DNA of 6,732 bases from Candidatus Shapirobacteria bacterium (GCA_027021145.1 JALUUX010000086.1:1-6732), one strand, 5' to 3'. Counted from the stretch's first letter, positions 1-5,781 are shown. Translations and numbers: made by a program. Notes: generated by a model from the letters alone, not told the origin.

Positions 1-10
1 TGTAAGTCAT
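1..10 (-). CDS. 5' end of a probable divergent gene (partial, three codons only)
   Basis: Read on the minus strand, an ATG at positions 10-8 is preceded by a strong Shine-Dalgarno sequence (GGAGGT, positions 22-17) with a 6-base A-rich spacer, which is close to ideal. Only Met-Thr-Tyr and one further base lie in the window, so no function can be proposed. The call rests entirely on the start-site geometry and on the fact that the neighbouring gene starts in the opposite direction at 175, which would leave a normal-sized divergent intergenic region. It could also be a chance match. Confidence 0.42.
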
Positions 11-16
11 GTTTTT

Positions 17-22
17 ACCTCC
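17..22 (-). promoter_or_regulatory. Shine-Dalgarno site of the divergent gene
   Basis: The plus-strand bases ACCTCC read as GGAGGT on the minus strand, 6 bases before an ATG at 10-8. It is the main support for a gene running leftwards out of the window. Confidence 0.45.
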
Positions 23-118
23 AATCCATCTTCTGATAATGGGGCTAATTCTTTTCTGAAAGAGTCCAAAATGTTTCTGAACTTATGCATGAGAAGAATA
101 GTAAAGAAAAAAGGTGAA

Positions 119-148
119 TTGACAAGAAGAAGAGGGGATTGGTAAGGT
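119..148 (+). promoter_or_regulatory. Weak candidate promoter for the beta-helix/glycosidase/cohesin genes
   Basis: TTGACA at 119-124 matches the -35 consensus exactly. The best -10 at an acceptable spacing is TAAGGT at 143-148 (18-base spacer), a poor match. A better hexamer, TATTAA at 148-153, lies 23 bases from the -35, which is too far. The -35 match may therefore be fortuitous. The downstream gene has only a distant Shine-Dalgarno-like GAGGG (157-161), 13 bases before its ATG. Confidence 0.3.
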
Positions 149-174
149 ATTAATTAGAGGGATCAATAATATCG

Positions 175-2112
175 ATGATTAATAAGAAAAAAACTTGGTT
201 CTGGGGGAGTTTAATTGTTGGTTGGGGATTGTGGCTTTGGGCCCGGCCGGCCCAAGCGTGGCGCTCGGCCCTTTATCCTCAGAGTTGGCAACCAGGCGAT
301 CACGACAGCCAGGGTCGGATTATCCATGACTTTTCCTATGCTGGTTATCATCGGGGAGAAAAACCGATTCCTCGGATAGAAGGACCAGTCTTCAATATTC
401 AAGACTATGGGGCTCGACCTAATGACGGTCAAGATGACACAGAGGCAATCCAAGCGGCTATTGATGCGGCTGAAGACGCCGGTGGTGGAGTAGTCTATTT
501 TCCACCAGGAACTTATTATGTTGAACCTAAGATTTATGGCACCCAGAATGGTCGTTATGAGGGCCATCCTTGGGCCCTGCTGATTAAAAAGAGTGGGGTA
601 GTGCTCAGAGGAGCAGGCCCGGATCGAAGCCGCATCTTTTATAACTCCACTTATTCCCGCAAGGGCGGAGTGATTCAGATTTTCGCTGGAGTTGATGGTG
701 TTCGACCTAATACTTGGGCTGAGGCTCAAGCTTTTAATTTAAACTACACTCAATGGTCTGAGCCGGCTAGTGAAGAAGTGGCCATTACTGAAGATTTGCT
801 TTGGCCCACCAAAGTTATCCCCGTAGCTGATACCAGCCCCTTCCAAGTAGGCGATCAAATCATGATCCAGGGCAAGAAAGGTGAGGCGTTGCTTAATGAT
901 TTGGGCAATCCTCCCTTTGGTGACAATCAAATTAAGGGTTTAATGTATCAACGCGAAATCGTGGCTATTGATCGACAGAGAAAAACAATTACTGTCGACA
1001 TCCCAACCCGGTATCGCTTGCGTCGTTCCTATCCTTCAGTAGTCTATAAAATCAAGCCGCCCATCGAAGAAGTAGGGATTGAAGATCTGGCTTTTGCTAT
1101 GAAAGAAGTACCCAATATGAATGATGATCACGATATTCACGGTAGCCACTTACTCTTTTTTAAAAATGCTCTTAATTGTTGGGTACGCAATGTTCAGACT
1201 TATCCACCACCGGAAAACACTCAGGGTTATGGTTATCGGCGCAACGCTCCTGACGAACTCAAATACCAACTCCATTCTTATGGGATTGTTATGCGTGATT
1301 CGCGCAACATTACCATAGAAAATGTTCATTTGCGTAATCCGCAAACTCATGGCGAAGGGGGCAATGGCTATATGTTTGTGCTTTATGGCAACGACTTATT
1401 AGTCAAAGACTCAAGTGGGATTAATGGTCGTCACAACTTCTCTTTTAAAGGAATGGAGGCCAATGGAGTAGTGCTTTATCGCTCCAAGAGTGGATTTTCG
1501 CCCAATTATCCCAAGAGCGACGAAGATGTTTACGGCAAGACCCTGCAATCGGACTTTCACATGTGGTTTTCTCATGCCAATTTGATCGACAATTTCATTC
1601 TTGATGGCGATAGCTGGCTAGCTCAATATCGAGCCTGGGGTAATCAACGAGTGGCCGTGGGTAGCACTGTTTTTTGGAATACTGAAGTGATTCGGCCCCA
1701 TATTCGGGGTGGCAAAGCCATTGTTAGTGATCAGTGGGAATGGGGCTATGTAATTGGTGCCCGCGGACCAGCAGGACAATTGGTTTCAGTTTTTGGGAGC
1801 GCCAATCCAGGCGACCCTCACCGGCCTGATTTTTATGAGCCGACCACAATTATTGAAGGCGAAGGCCAAGGCGAAACCTTAGAGCCTCAATCGCTCTATG
1901 AAGACCAATTGGCGCGACGCTTAGGTCAACCTCCGGAACCTCAATGCGCCGGCCAAAAGGATGTAAACTGTGATGGTCAAGTAGATGATCAAGATCGTCA
2001 GGCAGTGCTTAAAGCCATGCTTACTCGAGGATCAAGCGAGAACCGATTTCGAGAAGACATTAACAGCGATGGTCAGGTTACCAGTTTAGACTTCGCCTAT
2101 TTCAATCAGTGA
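175..2112 (+). CDS. Secreted beta-helix (pectate-lyase-superfamily) protein with C-terminal dockerin
   Basis: This 645-residue protein is predicted to be exported and to act on a polysaccharide. Residues 1-28 form a signal peptide: a KKK n-region, a Trp/Leu-rich core and a cleavage site after ARPAQA. Residues 73-116 match the start of Pectate_lyase_3 beta-helix proteins (FNIQDYGA, then DDT-AIQ-A, then GGG-VYFPPGTY). The rest, to about 560, shows short beta-strand repeats consistent with a right-handed beta-helix, with conserved-looking clusters NDDHDIHGSH (316-325), GRHNFSFKG (418-426) and a His/Asp-rich stretch at 458-481. Residues 596-645 are a dockerin with two intact calcium loops (DVNCDGQVDDQD and DINSDGQVTSLD). 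The ATG at 175 is the only start giving a signal peptide, although its Shine-Dalgarno is weak and distant. The 3' end overlaps the next gene by 4 bases, implying coupled translation. The fold is confident. Lyase versus hydrolase activity and the substrate are unknown, and no catalytic triad could be assigned. Confidence 0.85.
   Translation: MINKKKTWFWGSLIVGWGLWLWARPAQAWRSALYPQSWQPGDHDSQGRIIHDFSYAGYHRGEKPIPRIEGPVFNIQDYGARPNDGQDDTEAIQAAIDAAEDAGGGVVYFPPGTYYVEPKIYGTQNGRYEGHPWALLIKKSGVVLRGAGPDRSRIFYNSTYSRKGGVIQIFAGVDGVRPNTWAEAQAFNLNYTQWSEPASEEVAITEDLLWPTKVIPVADTSPFQVGDQIMIQGKKGEALLNDLGNPPFGDNQIKGLMYQREIVAIDRQRKTITVDIPTRYRLRRSYPSVVYKIKPPIEEVGIEDLAFAMKEVPNMNDDHDIHGSHLLFFKNALNCWVRNVQTYPPPENTQGYGYRRNAPDELKYQLHSYGIVMRDSRNITIENVHLRNPQTHGEGGNGYMFVLYGNDLLVKDSSGINGRHNFSFKGMEANGVVLYRSKSGFSPNYPKSDEDVYGKTLQSDFHMWFSHANLIDNFILDGDSWLAQYRAWGNQRVAVGSTVFWNTEVIRPHIRGGKAIVSDQWEWGYVIGARGPAGQLVSVFGSANPGDPHRPDFYEPTTIIEGEGQGETLEPQSLYEDQLARRLGQPPEPQCAGQKDVNCDGQVDDQDRQAVLKAMLTRGSSENRFREDINSDGQVTSLDFAYFNQ
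1960..2109 (+). other. Dockerin-coding segment of the beta-helix protein
   Basis: Residues 596-645 contain two F-hand-like calcium loops of the D-x-N-x-D-G-x-V-x-x-x-D form, at 596-607 and 628-639. Each is followed by a short helix (RQAVLKAM after the first, FAYF after the second). All side-chain calcium positions are filled. A Cys in loop 1 (C599) and another just before it (C591) could form a disulfide once exported. Dockerins bind cohesin domains, and a cohesin is encoded two genes downstream. Confidence 0.85.
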
Positions 2113-4760
2113 GAAAACTAGTTTTCTTTTTACTCTTCAGTAGTTTGGCCCTTCGGCCGGCAGGGGCGGCGACTATTAGTCTTAATAATTTTCGCCAAAG
2201 CGCTCAGGAGGTGCCTCAATGGGAGCCACTTATTCTTGATTTTGAAATCCAAGGGCTACCCGAGGAAATCAATCCTTATTGGCCCTACGACCCCCAGCGA
2301 CCAGCTGGCTTTGAGTCACTCCCTCAGGGAGTGACAGTAATGGCTGAGTTTAGTCCAGATGATTGGCGCACCGTTTATCGCCAACCAGCTTTTTGGTTTC
2401 AGCCGATGGCGCGCGAGGAAATCGATGATCGGGAGTGGCTTTACCCTCAAGGGGAAGCTCATTGGCAGGTGCGATTTACTCCTAACCGGCTGGGGTCTTG
2501 GCGCTATCGACTTTGGCTAGAATTCAGTCAAGGCCGCTGGGACCTGCGCCAGGGTAATTTTCGAGTTACTCAACCCCAAGCTGGCGTCCATGGTTTTTTA
2601 CGCGTTTCCCCCACTGACCGCCGCTTTTTTGAATTCTCCGATGGGACGCTTTGGTGGGGCTTGGGCCATCAAGATAGCATCGATTTGCGCAATAGTTTTC
2701 GAATGGAGCGAAAGATGGCTGATTATCGCGAGAAAGGCCTAAATTTCCTTCGAATGTGGATGACCGGCACCGGTATTTTCGGGGCTGCTTGGCAGCCGTG
2801 GTTGACTAACCCCCAAATGAGTTATCAAAATCAATGGCCCCGAGCTGGCCAGGTAAGAGAGCCAACTTGGAATAATCATCTCTGGAGTTATAAAGTCGAC
2901 ACCAGTGCTAATCCTGGGCATGGGTTTAATCCCTGTCCTCGGCTGGCAGCACCAGGTCGGTTTCCTTCGGTAAAACCCAACACGGAATATGAACTAGAAA
3001 TCCGCTTGCGGAGCGAAAATATTACTGGCCCAGCTGATGCCAGTCACCCCTGGGGTTTTACCGTAAAGCAAATGCGCCGTTGTCCTCGAGGCAACCGGGC
3101 CAACTGGGATAGCAATCCTCTTTTTCTTCCTTATATCCGAGGCACCCATGATTGGCAAATTTACCGGGCTCGATTTACCACTAAAAATCAGCATGATTTA
3201 CGCAATTTAAGTCTTAAGCTAGAAAACACCACCGGTGGTCGGGTTTGGGTGGATTACATTACCATTCGAGAAGTTTTGCCTAACGGCGAATTAGGGCCCA
3301 ATGTTGTTCCTAAGGGTGATTTTAATGTTCAAAATTATTACGATCCGTTTATTGCCTATATTTGGGATAAAGTGATCGAGTCAGCCCAGGAAAATAAGAT
3401 TTTCTTAAAATTAGTTGTTTTAGAAAAATGGGACCCGGTTTTTCGCTGTCTTAATGATCAAGGAGAAAAAGTTTGTGATCCCTTAGCGCCAGAAGGAACA
3501 CCTGAGGATAATTTTCACGGCATTGGTCGGGTGCGACCCGAATATCCGGATCAGGATACTTTGGTCCGTCGCTTGCACAAGTATTGGTGGTATTATCTCA
3601 AGGCTCGTTGGGGTTATGCCCGAGCAATCCATTCTTGGGAGCTCCTCAATGAGGGCAACCGTGGCCGCTGGCGCCATTTCAATCAGGCGGAAGCTTTGGC
3701 CCGGTATCTTAACCAGTTTGGGAGTGAACCTCAGATGGTAACCACTTCTTTTGCCAACGGTTTTCCTTTGCAGCGATTTTGGGGGAAGGCTGATTTTCAA
3801 ACTTTGTCCTACTATGATATTCACGCTCGACCCCATAACAGCCTCTGCTATCCCAATCAACGTGATCCGATTAGTGGTCAGCTGGTGAGCGAAGATGCTG
3901 CTTTGCTTCACCTCTCCTTAGGTCGCTGTCTTTATCAGGGCGGCTGTCCTTGTGCTCCTGAAGGAGGAATCAATGGTTGGTTGAATAACCATCCAGAAAT
4001 TGGGCGCAAACCTTTAGTTAGAGGAGAGACTGATCTCACTTGCTCGCAAGAAACACTGTGTTCGGGTTTAGATCAAGACGAACAGGGCTACTGGCTTCAC
4101 AATTTTGTTTGGGCTCAAGTTCAGCCTAATACCACCTATGAGTTACTTTGGTATCAGCGAGATCTCAACCAGCACCAATTAAGAGCCGAGTTTGGTCGCT
4201 TTCGCCGTTTTATTGCTGACTTACCCCTCCATAGTGGTTATTGGCGTGATGCTCAAGCTCAAATCCAGGGTAATCAGAATCTGCGCGTCTTAGGCCAAAA
4301 AGATCCTGTTAATCGAGGTTTAGTTTTGTGGATCCAGGATTTATCCACTACTTGGCGTCGCCAGGTAGAGGGCACTGCTATTAATGCTTTGCGCGGTCAG
4401 ATTATAGTTGAGGGATATCCTGCTCGAGCCAACTTAACCGGCCAGATTTGGTCACCCTGGCAAGGAGAGGCTATCGGCACGGTTAACTTTGCCGCCAATA
4501 GCCAAGGTCGAATTATCATCGATTTAGATCAATTGCGGCGCCAATTTGGCGATCGAGTAATTCGAGGCGATTTGGCGATTAAAGTTATTCCGACTCAAGG
4601 AATGAGGCGAGTTAACCCTGACTTTAATCGTGATGGTCAAATTAACCGGACTGATCGACGCCAACTATTGAGGAAATTTAGCTTTCCGCCTGATCACGAT
4701 GTTTTTCCCGATGGTCAGGCTAATAGCTTAGATTTTGGTTTAATAATTTTATCATCTTGA
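2109..4760 (+). CDS. Secreted multidomain glycoside hydrolase-like protein (DUF5060 + clan GH-A barrel + dockerin)
   Basis: This is an 883-residue predicted exported glycosidase. Residues 1-20 are a signal peptide (MRK start, FFLLF core, cleavage after RPAGA). Residues about 23-153 resemble the DUF5060 beta-sandwich found in front of some GH-A glycosidases (FSPDDWRTVY, FTPNRLGSWRY). A TIM barrel then spans about 160-700: FLRMWMTGTG near its start, WELLNEGN with E515 as likely acid/base, and LVRGETD with E640 as likely nucleophile. A jelly-roll, CBM-like insert (about 252-390, ending VWVDYITIREV) interrupts it. A beta-rich module follows (about 715-830), then a dockerin (838-883). The start is GTG at 2109, overlapping the previous stop as GTGA with no Shine-Dalgarno, so translation probably depends on coupling. 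Ten cysteines, six between 580 and 651 around the active-site loops, suggest disulfides. I could not assign a GH family number or substrate. Confidence 0.82.
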   Translation: MRKLVFFLLFSSLALRPAGAATISLNNFRQSAQEVPQWEPLILDFEIQGLPEEINPYWPYDPQRPAGFESLPQGVTVMAEFSPDDWRTVYRQPAFWFQPMAREEIDDREWLYPQGEAHWQVRFTPNRLGSWRYRLWLEFSQGRWDLRQGNFRVTQPQAGVHGFLRVSPTDRRFFEFSDGTLWWGLGHQDSIDLRNSFRMERKMADYREKGLNFLRMWMTGTGIFGAAWQPWLTNPQMSYQNQWPRAGQVREPTWNNHLWSYKVDTSANPGHGFNPCPRLAAPGRFPSVKPNTEYELEIRLRSENITGPADASHPWGFTVKQMRRCPRGNRANWDSNPLFLPYIRGTHDWQIYRARFTTKNQHDLRNLSLKLENTTGGRVWVDYITIREVLPNGELGPNVVPKGDFNVQNYYDPFIAYIWDKVIESAQENKIFLKLVVLEKWDPVFRCLNDQGEKVCDPLAPEGTPEDNFHGIGRVRPEYPDQDTLVRRLHKYWWYYLKARWGYARAIHSWELLNEGNRGRWRHFNQAEALARYLNQFGSEPQMVTTSFANGFPLQRFWGKADFQTLSYYDIHARPHNSLCYPNQRDPISGQLVSEDAALLHLSLGRCLYQGGCPCAPEGGINGWLNNHPEIGRKPLVRGETDLTCSQETLCSGLDQDEQGYWLHNFVWAQVQPNTTYELLWYQRDLNQHQLRAEFGRFRRFIADLPLHSGYWRDAQAQIQGNQNLRVLGQKDPVNRGLVLWIQDLSTTWRRQVEGTAINALRGQIIVEGYPARANLTGQIWSPWQGEAIGTVNFAANSQGRIIIDLDQLRRQFGDRVIRGDLAIKVIPTQGMRRVNPDFNRDGQINRTDRRQLLRKFSFPPDHDVFPDGQANSLDFGLIILSS
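2862..3275 (+). other. Carbohydrate-binding-like domain inserted in the glycosidase barrel
   Basis: Residues about 252-389 of the glycosidase have the layout of a CBM4/9-type jelly roll: an opening strand segment (HLWSYKV), an extended segment with VKPNTEYELEIRLR, a WQIYRARFTT strand, and a closing GGRVWVDYITIRE strand. They sit between the early barrel strand FLRMWMTGTG and the segment IFLKLVVLEKWDP, so they look like an insertion rather than a tandem domain. Boundaries are approximate. Ligand binding is inferred from resemblance only. Confidence 0.5.
4620..4757 (+). other. Dockerin-coding segment of the glycosidase, second loop degenerate
   Basis: Residues 838-883 carry a good first calcium loop (DFNRDGQINRTD, 838-849) and helix RRQLLRKF. 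The second loop (864-875) keeps D864, D868, G869 and D875 but has Phe in place of the usual Asn/Asp at position 3 and Ala at position 8. Calcium binding by this half may be weakened. The spacing and the SLDF ending match the dockerin of the preceding gene. Confidence 0.78.
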
Positions 4761-4786
4761 CGAACTAAAAATTGACCAGGTAAAAT
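4757..4786 (+). promoter_or_regulatory. Candidate internal promoter before the cohesin gene
   Basis: TTGACG (4757-4762, five of six to consensus) and TAAAAT (4781-4786, five of six) are separated by 18 bases. The -35 overlaps the stop codon of the glycosidase gene. A start of transcription near 4793 would leave only about 10 bases before the cohesin ATG at 4803 and would exclude the upstream GGAGG, so read-through from the operon and this internal promoter would give messages with different ribosome-binding context. The call is from sequence match only. Confidence 0.35.
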
Positions 4787-4796
4787 GGAGGCAAGG
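4787..4796 (+). promoter_or_regulatory. Ribosome binding site of the cohesin gene (decides the start)
   Basis: GGAGG at 4787-4791 lies 11 bases before the ATG at 4803, and a second purine-rich element AAGG (4793-4796) lies 6 bases before it. An in-frame ATG at 4785 overlaps the GGAGG itself and has no ribosome site of its own, so 4803 is the better start. Confidence 0.6.
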
Positions 4797-4802
4797 CAAG
4801 AC

Positions 4803-5651
4803 ATGAAAAAAAAGATTGTTTTCTTGTTTATCTTACTGGTTGGTGCTAGTTTTATCACCGCTAAATGGCATTCCTCTCAAGCCCAAACTAATCAGCCTAC
4901 GATTGAAATTAATCCCAGTCAAATTGAAGCTGGTCAAAACGAAAGCTTTAATCTGAGGGTGAAAATTGATCCGGCTGGAGTCTCACTAACGGGAGTTGAT
5001 TTGGTTTTAGAGTTCGATCAACAAGTGCTTGAGGTGGTTGATGTTTTACCTCGGACCGATCTGTTTCCCACTTTTGCTCCCACCGATGATCAAGGCAGTT
5101 TCGATAAAGATAAAGTAATCCAGATGGCTAATACTAATGGTCGCCTAGCTTTTGGGTCAGTAATTTATCAATGGTCTCAAGATCAAATTGTTGATCCGGT
5201 TAGTCAGGTAGTTGATCCGTGGGCAGAAATTGTTTTCCGAGTAAAAGAAACTCAGCCAACTACTATTACGGTAGTTTTTAATGGGCCAGGTCAGACAACT
5301 GATAGCAATTTGGCTACTAATCAGAATGGTCAAGTAGTTGATGTGCTCCAGGCAGTGGTACCCCAGACAATTGCCGTTAATGGTGGTGGTTCGGGTGGGG
5401 GAGGATTTTGTGCTCAGTGCCCTCAGGGAACTAAATCGCAAGGTGATGCTGATTGTAATGGCGAGGTTGATTTAACCGACTTTAGTTATTGGGTCACGGT
5501 TTATCAAAAAATTCTTGACGGAGAGACGGTCAGTGAAGAAGAAAAAGCACCGGTTGACTTCGACTGTCGAGAAGGAGATCAGACCCATACGGTTGACCTA
5601 GCCGACTACATCATCTGGCTTCAAAACTATACTGCCCGATTGGGAAATTAA
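4803..5651 (+). CDS. Small secreted cohesin-dockerin adaptor (mini-scaffoldin-like)
   Basis: This 282-residue protein probably works outside the cell as a protein-protein adaptor. Residues 1-28 are a signal peptide: MKKK, the hydrophobic core IVFLFILLVGASFI, then SSQAQ. Residues about 32-193 form a cohesin domain, recognised from the N-terminal pattern IEINPSQIEAGQNESFNLRVKI, the hallmark GVDLVLEFDQQVLEV strand, the RLAFGSV strand, and AEIVFRVKE near the end. A Gly/Ser linker (194-201) leads to a dockerin (214-282) with loop 1 DADCNGEVDLTD and an expanded loop 2 (252-268). C202 and C205 (a CxxC just after the linker), C218 and C255 could pair. No membrane anchor or sorting signal is visible. 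The gene follows the two dockerin enzymes by 42 bases with no terminator seen, and it is the only cohesin in the window. An upstream in-frame ATG at 4785 would add six residues that spoil the signal peptide. Which dockerins it binds is inference. Confidence 0.82.
   Translation: MKKKIVFLFILLVGASFITAKWHSSQAQTNQPTIEINPSQIEAGQNESFNLRVKIDPAGVSLTGVDLVLEFDQQVLEVVDVLPRTDLFPTFAPTDDQGSFDKDKVIQMANTNGRLAFGSVIYQWSQDQIVDPVSQVVDPWAEIVFRVKETQPTTITVVFNGPGQTTDSNLATNQNGQVVDVLQAVVPQTIAVNGGGSGGGGFCAQCPQGTKSQGDADCNGEVDLTDFSYWVTVYQKILDGETVSEEEKAPVDFDCREGDQTHTVDLADYIIWLQNYTARLGN
5442..5648 (+). other. Divergent dockerin-coding segment of the cohesin protein
   Basis: Residues 214-282 hold two half-repeats. The first loop is D215-x-D-x-N-G-x-V-x-x-x-D226 followed by FSYWVTVYQK. 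The second begins D252-x-D254 but carries about five extra residues before TVDLAD, ending at D268 and followed by YIIWLQNY. The aromatic helices (YW, IW) differ clearly from the RQAVL and RRQLL helices of the two enzyme dockerins. A long acidic linker (ILDGETVSEEEKAP) separates the halves. Confidence 0.72.
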
Positions 5652-5720
5652 CTCCCTGAGCCCAATACCATGGCTGATTGCTCCCTCCTTAAAGTATTCT
5701 TGGGATTGAGGAAGAGTTAG

Positions 5721-5749
5721 TTGTCCAATCTCAGATACAATACTAAAAT
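5721..5749 (+). promoter_or_regulatory. Sigma-70-type promoter of the methyltransferase gene
   Basis: TTGTCC (5721-5726, four of six) and TAAAAT (5744-5749, five of six) are separated by exactly 17 bases. Transcription would start near 5756, giving a leader of roughly 26 bases that includes the GGAGG site at 5773-5777. This is the best-formed promoter in the window and suggests the methyltransferase is transcribed separately from the dockerin/cohesin genes. Confidence 0.6.
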
Positions 5750-5754
5750 ACTAA
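5739..5754 (+). repeat. Tandem 8-base duplication AATACTAA
   Basis: Two perfect adjacent copies of AATACTAA occupy 5739-5746 and 5747-5754. The candidate -10 hexamer TAAAAT (5744-5749) is formed across their junction. Confidence 0.85.
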
Positions 5755-5772
5755 TAGTTAGCATTGAAAAGT

Positions 5773-5777
5773 GGAGG
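5773..5777 (+). promoter_or_regulatory. Ribosome binding site of the methyltransferase gene (decides the start)
   Basis: GGAGG lies 4 bases before the ATG at 5782, a short but workable distance. A TTG at 5764 opens the same frame earlier but would place this site inside the coding sequence and has no ribosome site of its own, so the ATG at 5782 is preferred. Confidence 0.7.
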
Positions 5778-5781
5778 ATTA

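Larger units (their letters stand above)
11..174. other. Divergent intergenic region
   Basis: This 164-base A-rich stretch separates the leftward start at 10 from the rightward start at 175. I see no RNA gene and no strong hairpin in it. It carries an exact 8-base direct repeat (TTTCTGAA at 53-60 and 74-81) and one perfect -35-like hexamer (TTGACA, 119-124). No clear promoter could be recognised for the minus-strand gene. Confidence 0.5.
5652..5781. other. Intergenic region between the cohesin and methyltransferase genes
   Basis: This 130-base gap contains a promoter for the methyltransferase and an exact tandem duplication of AATACTAA (5739-5754). I looked for an intrinsic terminator after the cohesin stop and found only short stems, such as AGCC/GGCT at 5659-5675 with no T-run, so how transcription of the upstream genes ends is unclear. 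Confidence 0.5.

Noticed and set aside
211..729. Minus-strand open frame of 172 codons
   Set aside because: It lies wholly inside the beta-helix gene on the opposite strand, has no ribosome site or recognisable motif, and the plus-strand reading has a signal peptide and clear domain.
1121..1318. Short plus-strand open frame inside the beta-helix gene
   Set aside because: It is an out-of-frame shadow with no ribosome site, and its hydrophobic start is typical of shifted frames.
3483..3911. Minus-strand open frame of 142 codons
   Set aside because: It is antisense to the catalytic region of the glycosidase, where the plus frame shows the NEG and RGE motifs. No domain is visible in the antisense product.
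4785..4802. Upstream ATG for the cohesin gene
   Set aside because: It overlaps the GGAGG that serves the later ATG, lacks its own ribosome site, and puts MEARQD in front of a classic MKKK signal peptide.
5157..5441. Minus-strand open frame over the cohesin gene
   Set aside because: It is antisense to a well-supported cohesin domain and linker, with no features of its own.
5652..5720. Intrinsic terminator after the cohesin gene
   Set aside because: Only 4-pair stems could be drawn (for example AGCC/GGCT) and no T-run follows, so none is reported.
5764..5781. TTG start for the methyltransferase
   Set aside because: It would place the GGAGG inside the coding region and add six residues not typical of the family. 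The ATG at 5782 is better.
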